Origin: Phycisphaerales bacterium
GTDB lineage: Bacteria > Planctomycetota > Phycisphaerae > Phycisphaerales > SM1A02
Reading direction: 5' to 3'
Assembly (NCBI GenBank): GCA_029246705.1
Contig: JAQWMQ010000026.1
Location: forward strand, 38,568-102,567
Length of the DNA stretch: 64,000 nucleotides
The notes beneath the pieces were generated by a model. That model did not search any database and was not told the DNA's origin. It saw nothing but the letters and a program-made list of their open reading frames with translations. A program made the position numbers and the translations under genes. This document shows, piece after piece, positions 1 through 8,236 of the stretch; position 1 is the first letter of the stretch, and every line of letters starts with the position of its first letter.

Positions 1-780
1 GACAAGAAGGTCTCCATCACCTTCGTGATCAACGACGCCGAGCGCATCACCCCGCTCGAAGCCGAACAGGTCGCCGAGCAGATGGGCCTCGAGAACCTCT
101 CGATGCTGGAGGAAAGGGTCAAGCTCGAACTGGAGACCCGGCGCGACGCAGAACAACGCAATGCTGAACGCGAGCAGGTCTATGAATACCTGCTCGAGAA
201 CATCACCCTTGACCTGCCAGAACGCATGTCCGAGGCCCAGATCACGCGGACCATCGAACGCCAGCGCATGGAGATGCTCTACCAGGGTGCGGACCCGGAG
301 GACGTCGAAAAGCGACTCGCCGAGATGCGATCCCAGACCGAGGACCAGGCCCTCAACCGACTCAAGCTTCTGTTCATCATGAACGAGGTCGCGCGCAAGT
401 TCGATATCGAGGTCACCGAAGAGGAGATCAACGGACGGATCGCCGGCATCGCGCGACAACGTGGCGAACGCCCCGACCAGGTGCGCAACGAACTGAACAA
501 GAGCGGCGCGATCAACGAAGTCGCCCGCCAGATCGTCGAGCACAAGGGCGCCGACCGCATCGTCGACCAGGCGAAGGTCACCGAAGTACCCGCTGAAGAG
601 TGGAATGCCGCGGCCCAGGCCAAGGTCGAGGCGCGCAGGACCGGCAAGGCCCCTGCAGCCAAGAAGAAGTCGACCGCCAAGAAGACGGCCAAGAAGACCG
701 AGAAGAAGACCGAGAAGAAGGCTGCCAAGAAGACGACCAAGAAGACCACCAAGAAGTCTGCCAAGAAGTCGGGCGACTGA
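1..780 (+). CDS. tig: Trigger factor, C-terminal part (truncated by window start)
   Basis: The frame is open from base 1, so the N-terminal ribosome-binding domain and the start lie outside the window. The 259 visible residues are charged and alpha-helical and match the C-terminal chaperone arms of trigger factor (for example ITLDLPERM, then LKLLFIMNEVARKFDIEVTE). Trigger factor binds nascent chains at the ribosome exit tunnel in the cytosol. The next large gene is clpX, which fits the common tig-clp neighbourhood. The odd part is the end: about the last 40 residues are KK-rich repeats (AAKK, TAKK, TEKK, TTKK), like a histone-H1 or nucleoid-protein tail, which ordinary trigger factors lack. 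The family call is fairly sure; the role of the tail is unknown. Confidence 0.85.
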   Translation, partial: DKKVSITFVINDAERITPLEAEQVAEQMGLENLSMLEERVKLELETRRDAEQRNAEREQVYEYLLENITLDLPERMSEAQITRTIERQRMEMLYQGADPEDVEKRLAEMRSQTEDQALNRLKLLFIMNEVARKFDIEVTEEEINGRIAGIARQRGERPDQVRNELNKSGAINEVARQIVEHKGADRIVDQAKVTEVPAEEWNAAAQAKVEARRTGKAPAAKKKSTAKKTAKKTEKKTEKKAAKKTTKKTTKKSAKKSGD

Positions 781-839
781 GCTCGCCACCGAGCCCACGC
801 AACACCGCCTGCCTGGAAGAATCTGCTTGAGGGTGCACC

Positions 840-1190
840 ATGGTTTTGAGCATGACCAGGCCCACAGAGAGCTCGCTCATCGCCGAGATCTGGCCGATAT
901 TGGTCGTTCTGGTGGTTCTGGTCTTCCTGGGGTTCATCCTCATCGGGATCATTCGGCGTTGGATGCGTTCGGATGACGCCAACATGGAAGTCGGCTTCAC
1001 GCTTTCCGATCTTCGACGCTTGAATCGCGAGGGCAAGCTGAGCGACGAGGAGCTCAAGGTGGCCAAGGACCAGATGATTCGGCGGGTCCGATCGATCGCC
1101 AGTGACAGCGAAGCACTCAGGCTCAGGCCAAAGTCGGACCCTTCCCAGCCCCCTGAGGCAGGGGAATCACGAACAGAAGAGCAGGAATGA
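840..1190 (+). CDS. Small membrane protein with SHOCT-like C-terminal helix pair
   Basis: A 116-residue protein with one strong transmembrane segment at about residues 18-40 (IWPILVVLVVLVFLGFILIG). The segment is followed by a basic stretch and then a short helical module, FTLSDLRRLNREGKLSDEEL, at about 53-72. That module resembles the SHOCT/short C-terminal domain found on many small membrane proteins. A GAGGG Shine-Dalgarno sits 6 bases before the ATG; a second ATG lies four codons downstream. The gene lies between tig and clpX and may be co-transcribed with tig. No function can be assigned from the sequence. Confidence 0.7.
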   Translation: MVLSMTRPTESSLIAEIWPILVVLVVLVFLGFILIGIIRRWMRSDDANMEVGFTLSDLRRLNREGKLSDEELKVAKDQMIRRVRSIASDSEALRLRPKSDPSQPPEAGESRTEEQE

Positions 1191-1347
1191 ACGGGAGATC
1201 TGAAGACGAGAGTGAAACCCTCCGATACACTCGCATCAGGCCTCGAGTCGTCGTCAGGATGTTTCCGGACGTCGATATTTTCGGCCAGTGATCTGAAACA
1301 CACCATCCGGGACACCGAGTCGTGTCCCGTTGAACGGACCCAACAGC

Positions 1348-2796
1348 ATGCCTCGCCCAGAACCGCAACGACACGAGAACGACGACCCGCAGCCCAACAA
1401 CGAGCCGCAGGGTGCAACCCCTCCCTCAGGAGGAGGCAACGGACCTCGTGGAACGGGCAATCGCGGTAACTCCGGCGGCCCCCAGGGCGGCGGCCCTTCC
1501 GGCCCCAGCGGTGGTGGTGGCGACGGCGGTGATGGCGGCTTTCGTGGCCGAAAGGTGACCACCTGCTCCTTCTGCGGCAAGACCTCCCGTGAGGTCGGCC
1601 CGATGGTCGAAGGCCCCAACGACGTCTACATCTGCAACAACTGCACCGACCTCTGCCAGAACATCTTCCGCCAGGAACGACGTCGGGTCAGTGCAGCACG
1701 CCCGCTCTTCCAGACCATCCCCCCACCACGACAGATCAAGGAATTCCTCGACGAGTACGTGATCGGGCAGGAACAGGCCAAGCGAGCACTCGCGGTCGCG
1801 GTGCACAACCACTACAAGCGACTGGTCGAGGCTGAGAAGGAAGACAACGACGTCGAGCTGGACAAGAGCAATGTCCTCCTGATCGGCAACACCGGTACCG
1901 GCAAGACCCTGCTGGCCAAGGTGCTGGCCCGCGTGCTCAACGTACCGTTCGCCATCGGCGACGCCACGACGCTCACCGAAGCCGGCTACGTCGGCGAAGA
2001 CGTCGAGAACCTCCTGCTCAAGCTCCTGCAGGGCGCCGACTACGACCTCGAGAACGCCCAGCGCGGGATCATCTACATCGATGAGATCGACAAGATCGGC
2101 AAGACCTCCCAGAACGTCTCGATCACCCGTGACGTCTCGGGCGAAGGCGTCCAGCAGTCGTTGCTGAAGATGCTGGAAGGCACGGTCGCCAACGTCCCAC
2201 CCCAGGGCGGTCGAAAGCACCCCGAACAGCAGTACATCCAGATGGACACCACGCACATCCTGTTCATCTGCGGCGGCTCCTTCGTGGGCATCGAGGAGAT
2301 CATCCGGCGCCGGATCGGTCGCAGCAGGATCGGTTTCGCCACCCAGTCGGTCGAAACCGGTTCAGCCGATGAAACCAGGGAACTCCTTTCCCAGATCACG
2401 CCCGACGACGTGCTTGAATTCGGGCTGATTCCCGAACTGGTCGGCCGCCTCCCGGTGGTCTGCCCCCTGATGCCTCTTGATATCTCGGCGATGGTCAGGA
2501 TCCTCACCGAACCGAAGAACGCACTGATCGATCAGTTCCAGCACCTCTTCCGGATCGAGGGCGCGGAACTCGAGTTCAGCGAATCGGCACTGGTCGAGAT
2601 CGCCAAGCGTGCACTCAAGCGCGAGACCGGCGCACGTGCGCTTCGAGCGGTCATGGACGAACTCATGCTGGACATGATGTACGACCTGCCCGACTACGAG
2701 CACGAGGGTGCCACCTTCATCATCGACGGCGATGCCGTGCTCAATGGCACCCAACTGCAGGAACTGCCCGTCAGGAAGAAGAAGGAAAGCGCCTGA
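1348..2796 (+). CDS. clpX: ATP-dependent Clp protease, ATP-binding subunit ClpX
   Basis: ClpX is the AAA+ unfoldase that feeds substrates to the ClpP peptidase. The 482-residue product has the N-terminal zinc-binding domain (Cys73, Cys76, Cys96, Cys99), Walker A GNTGTGKT at about 180-187, a Walker B region with [10 protein letters not shown], and the ClpX hallmark [16 protein letters not shown]. The start is set at ATG 1348; an in-frame TTG at 1330 would add six residues. The product is longer than typical ClpX (about 420) because roughly 60 Pro/Gly-rich, probably disordered residues precede the zinc finger. clpP is not in the window and may lie elsewhere. Confidence 0.97.
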   Translation: MPRPEPQRHENDDPQPNNEPQGATPPSGGGNGPRGTGNRGNSGGPQGGGPSGPSGGGGDGGDGGFRGRKVTTCSFCGKTSREVGPMVEGPNDVYICNNCTDLCQNIFRQERRRVSAARPLFQTIPPPRQIKEFLDEYVIGQEQAKRALAVAVHNHYKRLVEAEKEDNDVELDKSNVLLIGNTGTGKTLLAKVLARVLNVPFAIGDATTLTEAGYVGEDVENLLLKLLQGADYDLENAQRGIIYIDEIDKIGKTSQNVSITRDVSGEGVQQSLLKMLEGTVANVPPQGGRKHPEQQYIQMDTTHILFICGGSFVGIEEIIRRRIGRSRIGFATQSVETGSADETRELLSQITPDDVLEFGLIPELVGRLPVVCPLMPLDISAMVRILTEPKNALIDQFQHLFRIEGAELEFSESALVEIAKRALKRETGARALRAVMDELMLDMMYDLPDYEHEGATFIIDGDAVLNGTQLQELPVRKKKESA

Positions 2797-2825
2797 ACAG
2801 GCGACCCCTTCGAGAAACACGCACC

Positions 2826-3335
2826 GTGTCACGAACCGCGCAGCATCGATGGCAACCGGTGGCCGAACTGGCCTTCGATTCCGATCGTCTTGCGGTCTTC
2901 CATGCAAGCACCCCCGAAGCCAGACGCGAGGGCTTCCTCGAACTGGCCTGGCCCACACTGCACGCCAACGGCGTGTCCTGGATCGGGTTCTACCTCGAGG
3001 ACCCCAATGCCCCGGAAACCCAACGGCTCGTACTCGGTGCAAGTCGAGGCGGTCCGGCCTGCAGCCCCATCGGGCTTCATGGAGCCTGCGGCCAGGCGTT
3101 CGGCTCCGGTCGGCCACTGCTGGTCCATGACGTGGCGGAACTCGGCGATGACTACATCGCCTGCGACCCACGCGACCGCTCCGAACTGGTGATTCCGATC
3201 ACCTCGGCCGGGCAGGTCATCGGGGTCCTGGACGTGGACAGCCACGCGATCGGGGCTTTTTCCAATTTCGATCTCGAGACTCTTTGCCCGTTGATGGCCC
3301 TCCTGGGGCTCACGGACGCTCCTGGGCCGGCCTGA
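2826..3335 (+). CDS. msrC: GAF-domain free methionine-(R)-sulfoxide reductase
   Basis: A 169-residue single GAF domain of the fRMsr (YebR/MsrC) type, which reduces free methionine-R-sulfoxide in the cytosol. The family's three redox cysteines are recognisable: Cys79 in PACSPI, Cys88 in GACGQAF and Cys113 in YIACDPRDRSE. They are spaced nearly as in the E. coli enzyme, and the ending VIGVLDVDSHAIGAFSNFD is also characteristic. Translation starts at a GTG 29 bases after the clpX stop, so it probably shares the clpX transcript. A purely ligand-binding GAF protein is the alternative, but the conserved cysteines make the reductase more likely. Confidence 0.85.
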   Translation: MSRTAQHRWQPVAELAFDSDRLAVFHASTPEARREGFLELAWPTLHANGVSWIGFYLEDPNAPETQRLVLGASRGGPACSPIGLHGACGQAFGSGRPLLVHDVAELGDDYIACDPRDRSELVIPITSAGQVIGVLDVDSHAIGAFSNFDLETLCPLMALLGLTDAPGPA

Positions 3336-3425
3336 ATACCTGCCCCCTTGCTCCTCCAGCCTGGCCCCGCTATCCTTTCCCGCTTCCGCGATTCGTCAGA
3401 TCGCACCCCTTGAGGAGTTCTCCAG

Positions 3426-3704
3426 ATGCCTCGCGTCTGCCACTTCACCGGTAAGAGCACCCGATCAGGCAACAGCTACCGCATTCGCGGTCGCAAGAAG
3501 TACCTGGGCGGTGTCGGTACCAAGATCACCTCCTGCACCAAGCGCAAGTTCAAGCCGAACCTGCAGAACGTCACGGCGATGGTCGATGGTGCCCCAAAGC
3601 GCATCAAGGTCTCCACCAAGGCGATCAGGATGGGTCTGGTCGTAAAACCCCAGAAGCGCAAATACACCTGGACCCGCAAGCAACAGCAGGCCGGTCAGGC
3701 CTGA
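3426..3704 (+). CDS. rpmB: 50S ribosomal protein L28
   Basis: A 92-residue basic protein beginning MPRVCHFTGKSTRSGNSY, the signature N-terminus of L28, with the C-terminal block of alternating basic and hydrophobic residues (RIKVSTKAIRMGLVVKP). It is a structural component of the large ribosomal subunit. A GAGGAG Shine-Dalgarno precedes the ATG by 9 bases. The protein runs slightly longer than the usual 60-80 residues, with a Lys/Gln-rich tail. The call is secure from sequence alone. Confidence 0.96.
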   Translation: MPRVCHFTGKSTRSGNSYRIRGRKKYLGGVGTKITSCTKRKFKPNLQNVTAMVDGAPKRIKVSTKAIRMGLVVKPQKRKYTWTRKQQQAGQA

Positions 3705-3740
3705 AAGCCCGAATAACCCCCCGTCACATCACCTAAGCCC

Positions 3741-3746
3741 TATATA
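3741..3746 (+). promoter_or_regulatory. Putative -10 element (TATATA) for the RNA at 3753-3934
   Basis: TATATATGG lies 6-7 bases before the 5' end of the structured RNA candidate, the correct distance for a sigma-70 type -10 box. No convincing -35 hexamer (TTGACA-like) is visible 17 bases upstream. It is an unusually A+T-rich spot in an otherwise G+C-rich gap. Confidence 0.4.
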
Positions 3747-3752
3747 TGGCTC

Positions 3753-3934
3753 GGAGTGACGGAAGTGGTACGTTTTTCAGAGATCCCCCGCAGGCCAGTT
3801 GACGGCCTCACAGAGGGGGGTATGCTTCCTTGTCCGGTTGAGAACACACGGTTTCGAGCGCCCTAGGGGGGGCCGAAACAAACGCATCACTCGACCCGAC
3901 ACGTTCGACAGTTTGATCCGGTCCCACTCCACCA
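3753..3934 (+). ncRNA. Probable structured non-coding RNA with tRNA-like closing stem and 3' CCA
   Basis: This 182-base stretch between rpmB and dnaG folds by eye into a Y shape. The ends pair GGAGTG (3753-3758) with CACTCC (3925-3930), followed by ACCA. The first arm is GGAAG/CTTCC (3761/3825), then GTAC/GTAT, CCCCC/GGGGG (3785/3815) and AGGCC/GGCCT around a 7-base loop. The second arm is CCGG/CCGG (3834/3918), GAAC/GTTC (3842/3903), GTTTCG/CGAAAC (3851/3874), and an inner hairpin with loop TAGG. The 3' end can alternatively form a T-arm (GACAG, loop TTTGATC, CGGTC, one mismatch). I could not match it to tmRNA, 6S, SRP or RNase P RNA. The structure is my reading; identity is unknown. Confidence 0.5.
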
Positions 3935-4061
3935 GATGAGGAATGTCAGGTTTTCCTGAGATCCGTTCGGATGTGCTGTGTCCTCAGACGATACGCGCCC
4001 GTCCCCAATACGGATCCCGGAATTCCCACCGAAGTTCCTCGCATTGATCGGTTCGAATAAG

Positions 4062-4085
4062 ACGGACGGTACGTGTACGGACGGT
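4062..4085 (+). repeat. Direct repeat ACGGACGGT, two copies 15 bases apart
   Basis: ACGGACGGT occurs at 4062-4070 and again at 4077-4085, separated by ACGTGT. It directly abuts the 18-bp palindrome at 4086 upstream of dnaG. Period and position suggest protein-binding half-sites, but no regulator is known. Confidence 0.5.
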
Positions 4086-4103
4086 CGATCACCATGGTGA
4101 TCG
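4086..4103. promoter_or_regulatory. 18-bp perfect palindrome upstream of dnaG-rpoD, candidate operator
   Basis: CGATCACCATGGTGATCG is a perfect inverted repeat with no spacer, about 100 bases before the dnaG start. It is typical in form of a dimeric repressor site. It sits in a non-coding gap next to direct repeats, so regulation of the dnaG-rpoD transcript is plausible but inferred. Confidence 0.45.
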
Positions 4104-4125
4104 GCGGAACGTGCGGACAAGTCAG

Positions 4126-4149
4126 GAATGACGGACTGAACCGTCATTC
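4126..4149 (+). other. Hairpin in the dnaG leader (9-bp stem)
   Basis: GAATGACGG pairs with CCGTCATTC around ACTGAA. A second, 7-bp hairpin (CGATGTC/GACATCG, 4164-4185) follows at once, just before the dnaG Shine-Dalgarno. No U-tract follows either, so they look like mRNA leader structures rather than terminators. Confidence 0.45.
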
Positions 4150-4206
4150 ATTCCGCAACGGCTCGATGTCTCCTCCAGGACATCGACTCGAACCAGGAAC
4201 GATGCG

Positions 4207-6243
4207 TTGGCTCGACGATTTGCAAACCAGGACAGAGACAGAGTGATCGCCGCGACCGATCTCGTCGCTCTCGTCGGTGAGCACCTGCAGCTGCGCCCCA
4301 AGGGGCGGGAGCATGTGGGCCTCTGTCCCTTCCACGAGGACAGTCGGCCCTCCTTCAGCGTCATCACGCACAAGGAGAGCCCGTTCTACAACTGCTTCGC
4401 CTGCGGCAAGGCCGGCAGTGCCATCGACTTCATGATGGAATTCCACAAGATGAGCTTCCCCGAGGCGCTGAAGGCGCTGGCCGAACGTGCGGGCATCGAG
4501 CTCTCCGGAACCATCGAGGAATCAGAGGAAGGCACTCGGAGGAAGGACCTCCTCGAGGCCAGCGACGCCGCTGCGCGCTGGTATCGCAGGCACCTGCTCG
4601 ACGAGAAGACCGGGGAACTCGCCCGGGAGACGCTGCTTCGACGCGGGATCAACGAAGCCATGTCCGAACAGTTCATGCTGGGCGTGGCTCCGGATGAATG
4701 GGACGGTCTGGCAACCAAGGTGCTCGACCTCAAGAACCACGCGCGCATGGGGGATCGCCCGTCGATTCCCTTCGAGGCCTTCGTGAAGACCGCACTGCTG
4801 CGCCCGAGGAACGGCGGAGACGGACACTACGACACCTTCCGAAACCGCCTGATCTTCCCGATCGGCGATGAACTCGGACGCCCCATCGCCTTCGGCGGTC
4901 GAGCGATCAAGCCCGGCGACGAACCGAAGTACCTCAACAGTCCGGAAAACCCCCTCTTCGACAAGTCCCGGACGCTCTACGCATTCCACCTCGCGAAGAA
5001 GGCCATCATCGACGAGGGCCACGCGATCGTGGTCGAGGGCTATACCGACGCGATCGCCTGTCACCAGGCCGGCATCACCAATGTCGTGGCCACGCTCGGA
5101 ACCGCACTCACCAGGCAGCATGCCCGCCGACTGGAACGGATCTGCACCAGGGTCACCCTGGTCTTCGACGGCGACACCGCAGGACAGCGCGCGGCAGACC
5201 GCGCGGTCGAGGTGTTCTTCAACTCGAAGATCGACCTCTCCATCTGCACCCTGCCCGGTGGCGCCGACCCGGACGGCTTGCTCAAGGAAGACGACGGCGA
5301 GCAGCAGTTCCACGACGCACTCGCCAAGGCACGCGACGTGCTCGACCACCTGGTCACCGGCTTCCGGATCAACTACACCGCATCCGTCGGCGTCTCCGGT
5401 CGCCAGCAGGCGATCGAAGCCATGCTCGACCGCCTTTCGGGCCTGGGCTTCGATGCACTCGACGGCGTTCGACGACACCTGGTCCTGGACCGCATCGGTT
5501 CCCTCACCGGGATGAAGGAACTCGACCTCGCTCGCGCCCTGGCCTCGCGTCGACGCCCCAAGCCGGCCGAGCCACGCGTTTCCACTCCTGCTCCTGCCGC
5601 TGCTGACGCCCCGAGCGACAACGACGAGGCGGAAATCGGCGATCTCGTCGACGATCACGGAATCGGATCTCTGCAGGCCACGCCGAACGGACCGACCCTG
5701 AGTGTTCGTCATCGCGAAGCCGAACGCAGGGTGCTGTCGCTGTTCCTCTTCGACCCGGAGCTGGCCCGCGTGAGCGTCGATGCCGGTGAAGGCACCATGC
5801 TGCCCGCGGGTGAACTCTGTCCGGCGATCCAGTTTCTCGATGCCAGCCACCGCATACTCGCCGAACAACTCCTTGACGCGATCGATGCCGGTGAGACACC
5901 GGATGTCGGCAGGCTGCTGCTCGATGCTCCCGACGATTCCATCGGCAGCCTCGCCGCCGAGCTCTACCGCCTCGGCCAGGACATCCTGGACAACAGCGAG
6001 CTCACCCCCAACGAGCTGCTCGGCAACCTCTGCTCGGAACTGCACCAGATCGCGCAGATCGAACGCTTCAACAACACCCCCGGTACCGATGCCGATTCGG
6101 GACCAGCGGAACAGCTGAAGAGACGAATGAACCAGTTGATCGAACGAGGACCGGACAAGGCTTCCCATGCCCGCGTCCCACGTCCCCGCAGACCCATGAG
6201 AATGACCGCTACCAAGTCGAAACGCCCCAGAGACAACCGCTGA
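4207..6243 (+). CDS. dnaG: DNA primase
   Basis: A 678-residue bacterial primase that makes RNA primers at the replication fork. The N-terminal CHC2 zinc finger is complete (Cys40, His43, Cys63, Cys66). The catalytic Toprim core follows, with [13 protein letters not shown] (Glu277) and VFDGDTAG (acidic residues about 321-323). The C-terminal 200 residues form the less conserved helicase-binding region. The start is a TTG at 4207 with CCAGGA about 8 bases upstream; the nearby ATG at 4202 is out of frame. A rare start codon may keep expression low. It forms the conserved dnaG-rpoD pair with the next gene, here without rpsU. Confidence 0.96.
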   Translation: MARRFANQDRDRVIAATDLVALVGEHLQLRPKGREHVGLCPFHEDSRPSFSVITHKESPFYNCFACGKAGSAIDFMMEFHKMSFPEALKALAERAGIELSGTIEESEEGTRRKDLLEASDAAARWYRRHLLDEKTGELARETLLRRGINEAMSEQFMLGVAPDEWDGLATKVLDLKNHARMGDRPSIPFEAFVKTALLRPRNGGDGHYDTFRNRLIFPIGDELGRPIAFGGRAIKPGDEPKYLNSPENPLFDKSRTLYAFHLAKKAIIDEGHAIVVEGYTDAIACHQAGITNVVATLGTALTRQHARRLERICTRVTLVFDGDTAGQRAADRAVEVFFNSKIDLSICTLPGGADPDGLLKEDDGEQQFHDALAKARDVLDHLVTGFRINYTASVGVSGRQQAIEAMLDRLSGLGFDALDGVRRHLVLDRIGSLTGMKELDLARALASRRRPKPAEPRVSTPAPAAADAPSDNDEAEIGDLVDDHGIGSLQATPNGPTLSVRHREAERRVLSLFLFDPELARVSVDAGEGTMLPAGELCPAIQFLDASHRILAEQLLDAIDAGETPDVGRLLLDAPDDSIGSLAAELYRLGQDILDNSELTPNELLGNLCSELHQIAQIERFNNTPGTDADSGPAEQLKRRMNQLIERGPDKASHARVPRPRRPMRMTATKSKRPRDNR

Positions 6244-6289
6244 TCGAGACGACCGGACTCGACCAACCCCCTTTCGGAGATTCCCCAAC

Positions 6290-8143
6290 GTGACCGTCAC
6301 AATCGATACCCTGAATGGATCCCTGCAGGACCTGGCCAAGCAAGGTGCCAAGCGTGGATGGATCAGCTACGAAGAGCTGAACACCGTGCTGCCAGACGCC
6401 TTCGTCGACCCTGATCGCCTGGACGAGCTGCTGGTCCTGTTCCGTTCACTCGAAATTCGAATGGTCAACGAGATCGAGGTCCAGCGCCGCCGATGGAAGT
6501 CGTTCCGTCCGCCACTGGAGACCGACCTCAAGTTCCAGAGGGACGATCCGAAGCGACCCCCCCGCACGCCTCGCATGCAGATGCTCGAGGATGACGAATC
6601 AGTCACCCGCGAGAACGAACCCGAAGCCGATGCAACGGTCAACCGCCCCCCCGCGACCCGGGAGGACCCGCAACCTGCCGCCGAAGGCGAGGAGGAGATC
6701 CTCGACGCCGCCGACGCCCAGGCCGTGGTTGAACAGGCCATCAACGAACAGGGTTCAAAGCGAATCGACGATCCCATCCGCATGTACCTCACCCAGATGG
6801 GCACCATTCCACTGCTCACGCGTGAAGAGGAGATCCGACTCGCGAAGAAGATCGAGACCACCAGGATGATCTTCAGGCGCATGGTGCTCGAATCCGACTA
6901 CGCCTCCCAGCAGGCGGTCGAGATCCTCGACCTGGTCCACGAGGGCAACCTGCCCTTCGATCGAACCATGCGCATCTCGACCGCCGAGGAGAACGCCAAG
7001 GAGAAGGTCGCGGCTCGCATCCCCTACAACGTGCGCACCATCAAGAAGCTGCTCGGTCTCAACCGGGAAGCCTGGGAACAGCTCATCGGCGACATCTCGG
7101 ACGCCCGACGCGCCACGATCATCGTGGAGATGGAGACCCGACGCCGCAAGATGGCCACCCTGCTCGAGGAATGCTGCATCCGTACCGGTCGAATCCAGCC
7201 CCTGCTCCGCAAGCTGCAGTCGATCAACCGCAAGATGCAGGATCTCGACCGCCGACTCGCCAAGGCCGAGAAGTTCCCCGATCGCTACGACCCCGAGGAC
7301 ACCTTCGTCATGGGCGAGGAATCACAGGGCCTCAAGTCACTGGTGACCGAGGAACTGAGCGACCTCACGAACCGCACCCGACGGATCGAGAATGTCTTCG
7401 GCGAGTATGAACAGGCGAAGCGCGATCTTTCCGGCGGCAACCTCCGCCTGGTGGTCTCCATCGCCAAGAAGTACCGCAACCGTGGCCTGCCGTTCCTCGA
7501 CATCATCCAGGAAGGCAACACCGGCCTGATGCGTGCGGTCGACAAGTACGAGTACAAGCGTGGCTACAAGTTCTCGACCTATGCGACCTGGTGGATCAGG
7601 CAGGCGATCACCCGCGCGATCGCCGACCATGCCCGGACCATCCGAGTCCCGGTCCACATGATCGAGACGATGTCGAAGCTTCGCAACATCCAGAAGAACC
7701 TCCTCCAGGAGCTCGGCCGCGAACCGACCGTCGAGGAGATCGCCCTCAAGGCCAAGATGCCGATCGAAGAGACGCGTCGCGTGATGAAGATCTCGCGTCA
7801 CCCGATCTCACTCGATCGTCCCGTCGGCGAGAGCGAGGATTCGCACTTCGGGGACTTCATCGAGGACGAACGACAGGAGTCGCCCTCGGACAGCGCCACC
7901 AGCGACATGCTTCGCCAGCGCATCAACGACGTCCTGAAGACGCTCACCTATCGCGAGCGTGAGATCCTCAAGCTTCGCTACGGCATCGGCGACGGCTACA
8001 CCTACACCCTCGAGGAGGTCGGCCGGATCTTCAAGGTCACCCGAGAACGTGTTCGCCAGGTCGAATCCAAGGCGATTCGAAAGCTGCAGCACCCGGTTCG
8101 ACGTCAGCGACTCTCCAGCTTCGTTGGTGGTGCCGAGGACTGA
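6290..8143 (+). CDS. rpoD: RNA polymerase primary sigma factor RpoD (sigma-70)
   Basis: A 617-residue group 1 sigma factor. An N-terminal region 1.1-like segment is followed by region 1.2 from about residue 160 ([20 protein letters not shown]). A charged non-conserved insert comes before region 2 at about 384-455 ([40 protein letters not shown]). Regions 3 and 4 complete it, ending in the helix-turn-helix [17 protein letters not shown]. Translation starts at GTG 6290 with TTCGGAGA upstream. It is 46 bases downstream of dnaG and ends at a strong terminator, so the two are probably one transcript. Confidence 0.97.
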   Translation: MTVTIDTLNGSLQDLAKQGAKRGWISYEELNTVLPDAFVDPDRLDELLVLFRSLEIRMVNEIEVQRRRWKSFRPPLETDLKFQRDDPKRPPRTPRMQMLEDDESVTRENEPEADATVNRPPATREDPQPAAEGEEEILDAADAQAVVEQAINEQGSKRIDDPIRMYLTQMGTIPLLTREEEIRLAKKIETTRMIFRRMVLESDYASQQAVEILDLVHEGNLPFDRTMRISTAEENAKEKVAARIPYNVRTIKKLLGLNREAWEQLIGDISDARRATIIVEMETRRRKMATLLEECCIRTGRIQPLLRKLQSINRKMQDLDRRLAKAEKFPDRYDPEDTFVMGEESQGLKSLVTEELSDLTNRTRRIENVFGEYEQAKRDLSGGNLRLVVSIAKKYRNRGLPFLDIIQEGNTGLMRAVDKYEYKRGYKFSTYATWWIRQAITRAIADHARTIRVPVHMIETMSKLRNIQKNLLQELGREPTVEEIALKAKMPIEETRRVMKISRHPISLDRPVGESEDSHFGDFIEDERQESPSDSATSDMLRQRINDVLKTLTYREREILKLRYGIGDGYTYTLEEVGRIFKVTRERVRQVESKAIRKLQHPVRRQRLSSFVGGAED

Positions 8144-8144
8144 A

Positions 8145-8180
8145 CCGAGGACCGGACCGAGAACCGGACCGAGAACCGAA
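8145..8180 (+). repeat. Three tandem 12-bp repeats behind rpoD
   Basis: CCGAGGACCGGA, CCGAGAACCGGA and CCGAGAACCGAA follow the rpoD stop codon directly and precede its terminator. They have two or fewer differences from each other. They encode nothing and probably arose by slippage. Confidence 0.7.
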
Positions 8181-8192
8181 CCTGATCAAGCA

Positions 8193-8226
8193 GGGAGCGC
8201 ATGGCCAGACCGTGCGCTCCCTTTTT
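8193..8226 (+). terminator. Rho-independent terminator after rpoD
   Basis: GGGAGCGCA and TGCGCTCCC form a 9-bp stem around TGGCCAGACCG, followed by TTTTT. It lies between the rpoD stop and the convergent aldehyde dehydrogenase gene. Confidence 0.85.
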
Positions 8227-8236
8227 CATGGCCGGC

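Noticed and set aside
3753..3934. Assignment of the RNA as tmRNA or 6S RNA
   Set aside because: It is about half the length of tmRNA, has no tag-peptide frame, and lacks the central bubble of 6S RNA. Left as unassigned.
3887..4147. Minus-strand frame in the rpmB-dnaG gap
   Set aside because: It runs through the structured RNA candidate in antisense and contains no protein features, resembling frames read across tRNA genes in antisense.
4522..6351. 609-codon minus-strand frame opposite dnaG
   Set aside because: It mirrors dnaG codon bias in a high-G+C genome; primase motifs on the plus strand are decisive.
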